A stretch of DNA of 46,656 nucleotides, taken from assembly GCA_036841525.1 (NCBI GenBank), contig DAITVZ010000037.1:1-46656 (forward strand). The letters run 5' to 3'. Source of the DNA: JAAYEA01 sp012689325 (GTDB taxonomy: Bacteria > Chloroflexota > Anaerolineae > JAAYEA01). Both the position numbers and the translations under genes were made by a program. Positions 13,651-22,500 of this stretch are shown piece by piece. The notes under the pieces are model-generated. The model saw only the letters and a list, made by a program, of their open reading frames with translations, had not been told where the DNA came from and searched no databases. Each line of letters starts with the position of its first letter. The first letter of the stretch is position 1.

Positions 13651-15756
13651 CTACAACGGCTCCGCCACGGCCTCCACCCAGACCGAGTGGGTGCGCGCCC
13701 CCAGGCTCGGCTCGGTGGGCGCGGTGCTGGTCAGCCAGTTGGGCGAGCCGGCCTGGTCCACGCCGTCCGCGCCCACATCCGGCCAGACCCCCTCCAATAG
13801 CGAGACCACGCCGGGCATGATCTCCTCGGTGACGCGCACGGGCACGCTCAACTCGCCCTGGGGGCTGCGCACCCGCGCCCGCGCCCCGTCGGCGATCCCG
13901 CGCGCCGCGGCGTCGCCGGGGTAGATCCACAGCGCGTGCGGCTCCCGCTCGCGGAACCACGGGAGGTGGTCGTATTGCGAGTGGGTGCGGTGGCGCGGGT
14001 GCGGCGTCACCAGCCGCAGCGTATACCCCGGCTCGGGATCCATCTCGCGGCAGACGGGGATGGCGGGCCAGCCGGTGCGCGCGGCATAGGCCGCGGAGGC
14101 GATCTCGATGCGCCCGGAGGGGGTGCTCAGCGGGTGGGCGACGGGGTCGGCCACGAAATCGGCCAGCGCGAAGCGCTTTTGCTCCCGGCCCAGATAGATC
14201 CCCGTGCGCTTGAACTCGGCCACGTCGGGGATCTCGGACGCCGCCAGGACTTGCTCCAGCCACTGGCCGGCGCTGCGCCCCTCGGTAAAGGCGGCGCCAA
14301 AGCCCAGCCGGTCGGCCAGCTCGGCCAGGATGTCGTAATCGTGCCGGGCCTGGTGCTGCGGCATGACCACCTGATGCGAGTAGAAAAGATAGTTGCCCGC
14401 GGGAAAGACCACGTCGTCCCGCTCCAGATAGGTGGTGGCGGGGAAAACGACGTCGCAATAGCGTGCCGTCGGCGTCAGCACATAGTCGTGGCAGACGGAG
14501 AACTCGACCTTTTCCATGGCGCGGATGTTTTTGCGGATATCGCTCCCCTGGGAGAGATAGTTGCCGCCCACGGTATAGGTGGCGCGGATGTCGGTGGGGT
14601 AGCCCCCCGCCGTCCCCTCCAGGATGGCGTCCGGCCAGCGATAGACCGGCACCGCCGGCGAGGCGACGCCCGCGGGCGCGCGGAGCGCCCCGCAGCGCGG
14701 CCCGGGCAGCCGCCCCCAGGTGTTGCCGCCGGTGGAGCCGCCCAGCCGCCCCACGTTGCCGGTGGCCACCTGCAGCGCCATGGCAAAGCGGGCGGCGTCC
14801 TCCCCGCCGATGGTCCGCTGGATGGAGAGCCCCGGGATCAGCGCGGCGGGCTTGGCGCGGCCATAGCGCCGGGCGAAATCGGCGATGGCCTCCGCGGGCA
14901 GGCCGCAGATCGCCGCCGCCCACGCGGGCGTCTTGGCGAGCCCGTCCGCCCCGCGGCCCCGCACGTACTCCTCCAGCTCGCCCATGCCCACGCTATAGCG
15001 GGCGATGAATTCGCGATCCAGCAGCCCCTCGGCGCTCAGGACGTGCAGCACCGCCGCCGCCAGCGCCGTGTCCGTCCCCGGGCGGATCGGCAGCCATTGC
15101 GTGCCGTAGCGCTCCATGGTCCGCGTCCGCCGCGGGTCGATGACGACGATCTCGGTCCCGCCGTCCTTGGCCTCCTGCAGCCAGCTCTCCGTCTCGCAGC
15201 CAAAGCGCAGATCGGCCAGGTTAGCGCCCCACAGCACGATCATCCGCGCGTGGGGAAGGGTGGAGGGGTCCAACCCTGTCAGCGGGGTGCCATAGACGAA
15301 CGGCGTGACAAAGCTGGACGCCGCCGAGCTATAGCTGCTGTAGGTGGTGGTGGCCCCGCCGAAAAAGGCCAGGAAGCGCGAGAGGAGGCCGGAGGTATTG
15401 TGCACCGCGCCCCGGCACGAGCCGGAGCCGCCCAGCCGCAGCACCGCCTGGCTGCCGTGGCGCGCCCGGATGTCGCCCAGGCGCTCGGCTGCCAGCGAGA
15501 GCGCCTCCTCCCAGCTCGCCTCGCGGAACTGCCCCGACCCCCGCGCGCCGGCGCGGATCAAGGGCGCGCGCAGGCGGTCCGGCGCATAGACCACCCGCGG
15601 CATCTGGTAGCCGCGGACACAGCCGGTCATGTGGGGCGCCTTGAGCGGGTTGTCGGTGATGCGCACCAGCCGCCCGCCCTCCACGTGGGCCAGCAGGGGG
15701 CAGCCCGCGCCGCAGTCCTTGTTGCACGAGACGGGGAGCCGGAGGGTGTCGCTCAC
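13651..15756 (-). CDS. Molybdopterin-dependent oxidoreductase (DMSO reductase family)
   Basis: The 701-aa protein has an N-terminal iron-sulfur site with C11-x3-C15-x3-C19 and a fourth Cys in MTGCVRGY. The Mo-bisMGD domains follow, with GGSGSCRG, a Ser-rich region (YSSYSSAASS), IVLWGANLADLRF, and VVIDPRRTRT. The C-terminal cofactor-binding barrel has TPHPRHRTHSQY and LTSTAPTEPS. The Mo ligand is not certain; a Ser from the Ser-rich stretch is possible. There is no twin-arginine signal, so it should be cytoplasmic. The GTG at 15756 overlaps the stop of the epimerase gene (GTGA). An open frame extends much further upstream but only as a shadow. Substrate unknown; no small subunit genes adjoin it. 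Confidence 0.85.
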   Translation of the reverse strand: MSDTLRLPVSCNKDCGAGCPLLAHVEGGRLVRITDNPLKAPHMTGCVRGYQMPRVVYAPDRLRAPLIRAGARGSGQFREASWEEALSLAAERLGDIRARHGSQAVLRLGGSGSCRGAVHNTSGLLSRFLAFFGGATTTYSSYSSAASSFVTPFVYGTPLTGLDPSTLPHARMIVLWGANLADLRFGCETESWLQEAKDGGTEIVVIDPRRTRTMERYGTQWLPIRPGTDTALAAAVLHVLSAEGLLDREFIARYSVGMGELEEYVRGRGADGLAKTPAWAAAICGLPAEAIADFARRYGRAKPAALIPGLSIQRTIGGEDAARFAMALQVATGNVGRLGGSTGGNTWGRLPGPRCGALRAPAGVASPAVPVYRWPDAILEGTAGGYPTDIRATYTVGGNYLSQGSDIRKNIRAMEKVEFSVCHDYVLTPTARYCDVVFPATTYLERDDVVFPAGNYLFYSHQVVMPQHQARHDYDILAELADRLGFGAAFTEGRSAGQWLEQVLAASEIPDVAEFKRTGIYLGREQKRFALADFVADPVAHPLSTPSGRIEIASAAYAARTGWPAIPVCREMDPEPGYTLRLVTPHPRHRTHSQYDHLPWFREREPHALWIYPGDAAARGIADGARARVRSPQGELSVPVRVTEEIMPGVVSLLEGVWPDVGADGVDQAGSPNWLTSTAPTEPSLGARTHSVWVEAVAEPL

Positions 15757-16742
15757 TTGGCCTTCTCCGCGAACAGGGCGCCCAGCTCGGCCTCGTGGCG
15801 CAGCAGCAGCTCCACCAGCCGGTCGTCGAAGGGATCCTCGGCGCAATCGCGCACCAGGTTGTGGGCGAGCATGTATTCCACCGTCTCGCGGATCATCAGC
15901 TCGGGGCCGAAGCGCGGCGTGTAGCCCAGCAGGGAGACGGCCTTTTGGCACGAGTAGGGCCGGTGCCAGTTGAACTGGGGCGGGGAGGCGAAATGCCGCT
16001 TGAACACCAGCGAGGGGACCGACGCCAGCTTGAGCGGGACGCCCAGTACCTCGGCCACGATCTCGTAATAGCGCTTTTGCGGGATGATCTGCGGGCCGCA
16101 GGCGTTGAAAACCTGCCCGTCGGCGGCGGGGTTGTCCAACGCGCGCACGATCCACTGGGCGATATCCCCGGCATATACGGGGGTCATCAGGTTGCGCCCG
16201 CCGTCGATGGCGGGAATGACCTTGCCCTGGCGCACGCGGTCGACGAAATAGGGGCTGCGGCTCCACAGGCTGGTGGTGAGGAACCCGCGCCCCATGATGT
16301 GGCTGGGGCGAAAGACCGTGGCGCTGCGGCCCAGCTTGCCCAGCACCACACCCTCGCAGGCCAGCTTGCCGATGCCATAGTCGCTCACCGGCGTGGGCGC
16401 GCGCTCCTCCGTCACCGGCGCGCCGCCGATGTCCTCGCCATAGACGTCCACCGTGCTGATTAGCACGACCCTCCGCGCCCGCGGAAAGAGCGCCGCCAGG
16501 TCCTCGGCCTGCTCCGGCTTGTAGGTGATCGAGTCGATCACCGCCTCCGGGGCCAGCGCCGCGATCTCGGCGGCGTGCGCGCGGATGTCGGCCCGCTCGC
16601 CCGGGATGACGGGGACCTGGACGCCCTCGGGCAGGGGGCTCTTGCCGCGGTTGTAGAGCGTCACCTGATGGCCGGCCGCGACCACCGCCTCGGTGATGCG
16701 CCCTGAAAACTTGCCGGTGCCGCCGATGATGAGCACGCGCAT
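15753..16742 (-). CDS. Extended SDR: NAD-dependent epimerase/dehydratase-like
   Basis: The 329-aa protein starts with the Rossmann motif MRVLIIGGTGKFSG. A DSITYKPEQ loop follows, then ISTVDVYGED with the SDR Ser/Thr. The catalytic YxxxK position appears as DYGIGKLACE, where Y and K keep their spacing. The FRPSHIMGRG segment and a C-terminal substrate domain fit the sugar-nucleotide epimerase or isoflavone-reductase-like branch. It overlaps the molybdoenzyme start by four nt, so the two are coupled. Its own start has an AAAGGAG site and an extended -10 promoter upstream. Confidence 0.85.
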   Translation of the reverse strand: MRVLIIGGTGKFSGRITEAVVAAGHQVTLYNRGKSPLPEGVQVPVIPGERADIRAHAAEIAALAPEAVIDSITYKPEQAEDLAALFPRARRVVLISTVDVYGEDIGGAPVTEERAPTPVSDYGIGKLACEGVVLGKLGRSATVFRPSHIMGRGFLTTSLWSRSPYFVDRVRQGKVIPAIDGGRNLMTPVYAGDIAQWIVRALDNPAADGQVFNACGPQIIPQKRYYEIVAEVLGVPLKLASVPSLVFKRHFASPPQFNWHRPYSCQKAVSLLGYTPRFGPELMIRETVEYMLAHNLVRDCAEDPFDDRLVELLLRHEAELGALFAEKAK

Positions 16743-16777
16743 GGTTGGGCTCCTTTCGCCTCGCGATACTGGCCCGT

Positions 16778-16783
16778 ATTATA
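16778..16783 (-). promoter_or_regulatory. Extended -10 promoter of the epimerase operon
   Basis: On the minus strand TGCTATAAT (extended -10) lies about 36 nt before the ATG at 16742. No good -35 box is visible at 17 bp, as is common for extended -10 promoters. Confidence 0.5.
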
Positions 16784-16821
16784 GCACAAATTCCTCGCAG
16801 GGCTGCGATTGGCCTCGGTTG

Positions 16822-16842
16822 GGGCGAACCTGGTGTTCGCCC
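16822..16842 (+). terminator. Hairpin in the divergent region before tadA
   Basis: GGGCGAAC pairs with GTTCGCCC across a five-base loop and is followed by TTCTTTCC. It lies between two divergent promoters, so it may block stray transcription into tadA or act as a protein-binding palindrome. Its role is not clear. Confidence 0.4.
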
Positions 16843-16855
16843 TTCTTTCCGCCGT

Positions 16856-16884
16856 TTGCCCATTTGCGGCGTCCGTGCTATAAT
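16856..16884 (+). promoter_or_regulatory. Promoter of tadA (probably leaderless mRNA)
   Basis: TTGCCC (16856-16861) and TATAAT (16879-16884, preceded by TGC) are 17 bp apart. The ATG at 16894 lies only 10 bp after the -10 box, so the transcript would begin within about three nt of the start codon. No ribosome site is present. Confidence 0.7.
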
Positions 16885-16893
16885 CTTGGCGCG

Positions 16894-17355
16894 ATGGACC
16901 ACGACACGTTCATGCGCATGGCCCTCCAGCAAGCTCAGGCCGCGGCGGATGCCGGCGACGTGCCGGTGGGCGCGGTGGCGGTCTGGCGCGGCGAGGTCAT
17001 CGGCGCGGGGCGCAACCGCAAGGAAGAGTGGGGCGATCCAACCGCCCACGCCGAGATGCTGGCGCTGCGGGCGGCGGCCCAGTCCCGCGGCTCCTGGCGG
17101 CTCAGCGAGGTGACGCTCTATTGCACCCTGGAGCCGTGCGCCATGTGCGCCGGGGCGATCATCCAGGCCCGCATCCCGCGGCTGGTCTATGGGGTGGCCG
17201 ACCCCAAGACGGGGGCGGCGGGCTCGGTGGTGGACCTGCTGCACACGCCCTTTCTCAACCACCGCGTGGAGGTGGTCGCCGGCGTCTTGGCCGACGAGAT
17301 CGAGGAACTGATGGCCCGTTTCTTTCGCCGATTGCGCGAGGGAAACTCGACATAA
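16894..17355 (+). CDS. tadA: tRNA-specific adenosine deaminase
   Basis: The 153-aa protein has the zinc deaminase signature: HAEMLAL with the ligand His and catalytic Glu, then LEPCAMCAGAI with the two ligand Cys. It also has the TadA-typical N-terminal MRMALQQAQAA and the C-terminal FFRRLR helix. It converts A34 to inosine in the tRNA-Arg anticodon. The gene is followed after four nt by a tRNA-Ser gene, so the two are probably transcribed together and the tRNA is then cut out. Translation starts at 16894 from a leaderless message. Confidence 0.93.
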   Translation: MDHDTFMRMALQQAQAAADAGDVPVGAVAVWRGEVIGAGRNRKEEWGDPTAHAEMLALRAAAQSRGSWRLSEVTLYCTLEPCAMCAGAIIQARIPRLVYGVADPKTGAAGSVVDLLHTPFLNHRVEVVAGVLADEIEELMARFFRRLREGNST

Positions 17356-17359
17356 ATAC

Positions 17360-17449
17360 GGAGAGGTTGCCTAGCACGGCTGAAGGCGCGGCCCTCGAAA
17401 TGCCGTAGGCAGCAATGCCTCGTGGGTTCAAATCCCACCCTCTCCGCCA
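17360..17449 (+). tRNA. tRNA-Ser(CGA), CCA encoded
   Basis: The acceptor stem GGAGAGG (17360-17366) pairs with CCTCTCC (17439-17445), with discriminator G and encoded CCA. The anticodon loop CTCGAAA gives anticodon CGA, reading UCG. A long variable arm (AGGCA-GCAA-TGCCT) marks a class II tRNA, and the T-stem/loop GTGGG-TTCAAAT-CCCAC is intact. This is an ordinary serine tRNA, not tRNA-Sec. Confidence 0.93.
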
Positions 17450-17456
17450 AGAACCA

Positions 17457-17489
17457 AGCCGCCGCTCATCCGAGCGGCGGCTCTTTTTT
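17457..17489 (+). terminator. Intrinsic terminator after tRNA-Ser
   Basis: AGCCGCCGCTC pairs perfectly with GAGCGGCGGCT across an ATCC loop and runs into CTTTTTT. Confidence 0.93.
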
Positions 17490-17517
17490 GTGTCTCCGTC
17501 GTGGCGCGAGCCGACTG

Positions 17518-17705
17518 TGGCGCATGCCTCCGGCTTGCGAGCCCGCCGTGGCGCAAGCCTCCGGCTTGCGAGCCTGCCGTGGCGCAAGCCTCTGGCCTGC
17601 GTTGCCCGAACCGGGCTGCAAGCCTCCGGCCTGCGAGCCCGCCGTGGCGCATGCCTCTGGCTTGCGTTGCCCGAACCGGGCTGCAAGCCAGAGGCTTGCG
17701 CCACG
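17518..17705. repeat. Tandem palindromic repeat array
   Basis: Units of 31 bp starting TGGCGCAWGCCTCYGGCTTG repeat from 17518, 17549 and 17580, then diverge with a TTGCCCGAACCGGGC insert that itself occurs twice. The last copy (17645 onward) is followed by its own inverse complement, making a roughly 60-bp long hairpin that ends directly at the stop codon of the NAD(P)H-hydrate repair gene. The array fills the space between convergent transcription units. Confidence 0.8.
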
Positions 17706-19531
17706 CTATCCTCGCATTTGCCTCAGCGCCCGGGGCAGCATCGGCAGCAGGTCGCTTGCCACCAACCCCATCTCGCCCAGCTCCCGCCGCGCCAGCTCGC
17801 CCGCCAGCCCGTGGGCATAGACCCCCGCCACGGCCGCGTCGTACGCGCTCAGCCCCTGGGCCAGCAGCCCGACGATGGTCCCCGCCAGCACATCGCCCGT
17901 CCCGGCGGAGGCCAGCCCCGGATTGGCAAAGGGCGCGATGGTCGTCTCGCCCGTGGGCGCGGCGATGACCGTGTAGGCGCCCTTGAGCGCCACCACATGC
18001 CCCCAGTCGCGCGCCGCCCGCTGGGCCGCGCCCAGGCGGTCGGCCTGCACCTCGGCGACCGAGCAGCCCAGCAGCCGCGCCATCTCGCCGGGGTGGGGGG
18101 TGAGCACCGCGGGGGCGCGCAGCTCGCGCCACCAGCCTGGCGTTTCGGCCAGGCCGTTGAGCCCGTCGGCGTCGATCACCAGCGCCGGGGGGAGCGCGCG
18201 GGCGGGGGCGGGCGCGCCGTCAGCGGCGCCGAGAAAGCCGAGCCGCTCCTGGGGCCTCGCCGGGGTCAGCCCCAACAGCCCGCGGATGAACGCCCGCGTC
18301 CGCGGGTCCTGCCCCAGCCCAGGCCCCACCAGCAGCGCCTGATAGCCGGGCAGCTCCGAGTCCAGGGCGGCCAGCGCCGCCTCCACCAGCGCCCCCTCCG
18401 CGTCGGGCAGCGGCAAAAAAGTGGCCTCGGTGAGCTTGGCCGCCAGGATGGGGTGCAGCGTCTGGGCCGCGGCCAGCGTCACCAGCCCGGCGCCCGCCCG
18501 GCTCGCCGCCGCGCTGGCCAGGCAGGCGGCGCCCACGTAGCGGGCCGACCCCGCCACCACCANNNNNNNNNNNNNNNNNNNNNNNNNNNNNNNNNNNNNN
18601 NNNNNNNNNNNNNNNNNNNNNNNNNNNNNNNNNNNNNNNNNNNNNNNNNNNNNNNNNNNNNNGCCGCGCTGGCCAGGCAGGCGGCGCCCACGTAGCGGGC
18701 CGACCCCGCCACCACCAGCGCCTTGCCAAAGCTGCCCTTGTGGGCATCCGGCGGGCGCAGGGGCAGGCGTTGTCGCACCCCCTGCGGCGTGGCCAATTCG
18801 AGCCGGATGTCCCTATCGAGCCCCGCCGGGATGCCGATGTCGGCGATCAGCAGCTCGCCCAGCAGGGCGGCGGCGGGGTAGCGGAACTGCCCAATCTTGG
18901 GCAGCCCAAAGGTGACGGTCAGGTCGGCGGGCAGGGCGGCGGGATCGGCGGCGCCGGTGTTGCCGTCGATGCCGCTGGGCACATCCACCGCCACCACCAG
19001 CGGGGAGCGGGGAGACGGCTCCGGTGGCCGGTGTGGGACGCAGAGCGGCCGGTCGGCGTCGCTGACGCGGCGCTCCGCCAGCGCCTGTCTCGTCGCTTCC
19101 AGTATCTCGAGGAGCGTTCCGCCGATGGGACGCGCCACCCCCGTGCCCAACAGGGCATCGACGATCACGTCGGTCCCGGCGGCCAACTGCCGCAGCCGCG
19201 CCAGCCCGGCGTCCTCGCCGCTCCAGGTGGCGGCGAGGCCCAGCTCGGCGGCGCGCGCCCAGTTGGCGTCCTGGGCCACCTCGCGTTTCCAGATATAGAG
19301 CCCCACCTGCGCGCCCATCTGCGCCAGGTAGCGGCCGCAGACCAGCCCGTCCCCGCCGTTGTGGCCGGGGCCAACCAGCACAAGAACCGACGCGCCCGCC
19401 AGTGCGCATCTAGCCCCGATGGCCTCGGCCACGGCCCGCCCCGCCCGCTCCATCAAGGCGGCGAAGGGCTGCCCCGCGGCGTTCGCCTGGCGATCCAGCT
19501 CGCGCATCTGCTCGATGGTGACGATCTTCAT
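17706..19531 (-). CDS. nnr: Bifunctional NAD(P)H-hydrate epimerase / ADP-dependent dehydratase (interrupted by assembly gap)
   Basis: The N-terminal half is a YjeF_N epimerase domain (residues about 1-235): MRELDRQA, VLVLVGPGHNGGDGLVCGR and AVDVPSGIDGNTG. The C-terminal half is a YjeF_C/NnrD dehydratase with KGSFGKALVVAGS, LTPHPGEMARLLG and NPGLASAGTGDVLAG, the ATP/ADP-binding GTGDVL motif. It repairs damaged NAD(P)H hydrates. A 100-N gap at 18563-18662 breaks the frame, but the 55 nt on either side are identical. Removing one copy plus the gap restores one continuous reading frame. ATG 19531 follows GGGAG. Confidence 0.88.
18508..18717. other. Scaffold gap with duplicated 55-nt flanks (assembly artefact)
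   Basis: Bases 18508-18562 and 18663-18717 are identical over 55 nt and enclose 100 Ns. Both copies encode the same stretch (VVAGSARYVGAACLASA) of the NAD(P)H-hydrate dehydratase. Two contigs that overlap appear to have been joined with a fixed-size gap instead of being merged, so the window is about 155 bp too long here. Confidence 0.92.
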
Positions 19532-19574
19532 GGCAACTCCCTCACAGAACTCACTCATCCAGCGGCGAACCGCT

Positions 19575-22500
19575 CTATTTCAGCACCAGTGGAAGCCAAG
19601 CGCCTACGGGTGCTGGCGTGGCGGTCCATGTGCCCGTCGGCGTGATAGTGTTGGTCGGCGTTGCTGTGCCCGTTGGCGTGAATGTGCTGGACGGGCTGGG
19701 CGTCAGTGTCTGCGTCGGCGTGCGAGTTCCCGTCCGGGTAGGAGTGGGGGAGACGGTATAAGTCGGCGTCGAGGTTGCTATTAAGGAACTCGAGTAGACG
19801 ATCTCTAGCCTGGGCCGCTCTTCTGGATAGCGGTGTTCGGAAGAGAACAGATCATAGTGCGCGCCACCCGACACGACACGCCCTTGCAGCAGCACGCCCA
19901 GGTTGGCCCCTGGATTGGCCAGCCACTGCTGCACCAGCGCGGTGATGTCGAAGGCATAGCTCCCCGCGCCGGGCTGGACAAGCTGGGTGGTTGCGGGCTG
20001 GCTGGCCCGATCCGCGGCTCCGGTGGCGCCTGGGCTGCCCCATGGCTGACCGGCAGCGGCCTGCTGCCAGGTCGCGCCGCCCTCGCTCCAGGGCCGCAGC
20101 ACGCGATAGAGGTCCACCGACATGGGCGACGGCCCGCCGTCGCGCACGCCCAGGTGGAGGGCGGCTCCATGCACGACAGCATCGGGCGGCAACTGCCCGG
20201 CCAGATCGAAGCGCAGCAAGGCTCTGGCCGCGCCGTCGCCTCGCAGGGTCAGGCTGCCCTGCCCGCCATAACTGGTGTCGGGATACCAGGAGTGCAGGTA
20301 GGTGTCAGCCATGCCGGTGTAGCCGCCTACATCCTGGGCGAGGGTGCGCAATTGGCTGGTGGGAGAGGCCAGGACGCGCCCCCAGACGCCGCTGCTGGTG
20401 CCGATGTAGAGCGTCAGGGGGCTGCTGTCGCCGATGGCCAGGGAAAAGACGTCCAGTGAGGGCAGGCCGTCGTTCAGCGAGGTCCACGCGGAGCCACCGT
20501 CGCGGCAGATCCAGATGTGCTCGGAGGTCGCAGCGACGAGGGTCTGGTCCTGGGCGTAGTGGGGCGAGAGGGCTAGGTAGGAGACCGTGTGCGTAAGTGG
20601 CATGTCCTGCCAGAAGACGCCGCCATCGGTGGATTTGAACAGGCCGTTGTTTGCGGAGAGAAGGATCGTGCGGTCCGCGCGGAAGGCGGGCGAGATCGCT
20701 ACCGCCTCTGCGCCGGCAGGGTAGGCGCGCAGGTCGCTTTCCCAGGCCAGCCCGCCATCTATCGTGCGCGCGATGCCGCCGCTGCCGTTGGCGATCCAGG
20801 CCCGTCCGCCATTCTGGAAGGCCACACGCTCGGTGGAGCCGAGCGGGCGCTGCACGGTCCAGGTCTGCCCCCCATCGGTAGTGAGCAGGAGATCGTCCCC
20901 AGCGGCCATGCCGCGCTGGGCGTCCCAGAAGTGTACCTGAGATAGCTTGCCCACGCTGCCGCTCTGCTGCGCGGTCCAGACGATCCCGCCATCGGAAGAG
21001 CGCAGGATGATGCCTGCCCCGCCCACGGCCCAGCCGTGCTGGGCGTCAGCAAAGTGGACGGCGCGCATGTTGGCCGAGCTTCCGGTCTCGCATGCCAGCC
21101 AAGTTTCGCCGCCATCCAGTGTGCGAATGACCTTTCCGCCCAATCCCACGGCCCAGCCCAGGTTCTCGTCTAGGAAGAATAGCCCATAAAAGGAGTCACT
21201 GGGTGTCTGTTGGCGCGTCCAGGTATCACCGCCGTCGATGGTGCGCCAGATTCCATACGCAGCCAGCCACCCTCGCAAGGGATCCACAAAGTGCATCGCC
21301 TGCACGTTATACTCGACATCCAGCAACTGCCAGGTCTCGCCACCATCTACAGTTCGCCAAAGCCCGGCTCTGTCTCCCATTCCTGGGATCTCGAGGTCAT
21401 CGCCCAATATCCAACCGTGTTGGCTATCCACAAACTGCACTGTCAGGGCATCAAGATCGATAGTGTAGTATCCTTTGGCTGGAGTGGTATTGGACTGCAC
21501 GCGCCAGGTCTGGCCGCCATCTTGTGTGTGAAGGACGATCATGGTGAGGTAGTAGTCTGTACCCTCCTGGCTTACATCGGGCACGACTAGCCAACCATCC
21601 TCGGGATTGATGAAGGTCATGGCTGGGCTTGATGTTGGAGCCGTGGTCCAGGACCAGGTATCACCGCCGTCATCGCTCCCTAATAGCCCAGGCCCCTGAC
21701 ACGCGGCCAGGATCTCGTGATCGCTGGCGTAATCGGGAGAGATGGCAATGGTCCGGCAATATCCGTAGCCTATACCGCCTGGCATGGACTGGTCTATTGG
21801 ACCGCGTTGCTCGCAGCTCTCCCCCTGGTCTGTCGAGCGAACGAGGGCGTTGCCGTATGCCTGCTGCCCCTCCGTAACTCGGTTCTGGTAGTGATATGTC
21901 CCAAAAACCGTGCCGTCATTTTCATAGTCCGGTGAGATCGCCAACGATCCCCTCACGCACACTTCGGACCATGATGTTCCACGGTTCCTACTGCGGGCCC
22001 CTGAGACGAAAAGTGTCCCATCGCCCTCGTACTCGGGCGAGAGGACGAGGCCCTCTGCATACGGTGCATCTGTGAGTTGCCAGGTTTGACCACGATCTTG
22101 GGATTTGTCTAACCCCTCTTCTGTCCCTATGAATACAACTCCATCCCCTTGCCATGCTGGGGAGAGCGCCAGCGCTTCCACATCCAGATCGCTCAGGCCC
22201 ACCCTGGCCATGCGTTGCCATGTCCTACCGGCATCAGTAGAGCGGTAGTCAGGAGCAAAGATGGTGTGATCTGTCGAATAGTTTGGGGAAAACACGAGCG
22301 GCCAGTGTTCCTCGTCCCACGGGGTCCATGGCAAAGGTCTTCCGTTGGCATCCAACGCCAGATGGCCGGATCCATCTTTGCTGAATGCAGTGTGATCCTG
22401 GGCGTATGCGGGCGAGAGCTCTAGCGGCCAGAGGCTCAGAAATCGAGGCCTGCACCACCACTCACTCGGGTCGCATTCGCAGAACTCGAGGCAGGTATAA

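Noticed and set aside
13651..17262. 1203-codon minus-strand frame
   Set aside because: Only 13651-15756 is real. The rest overlaps the epimerase and tadA genes in another frame and gives Arg/Gly-rich nonsense.
17360..17449. tRNA-Sec
   Set aside because: The anticodon is CGA, not UCA, and the acceptor stem has the normal seven pairs.
17518..17705. CRISPR array
   Set aside because: Units are directly adjacent palindromes without unique spacers, and no cas genes are near.
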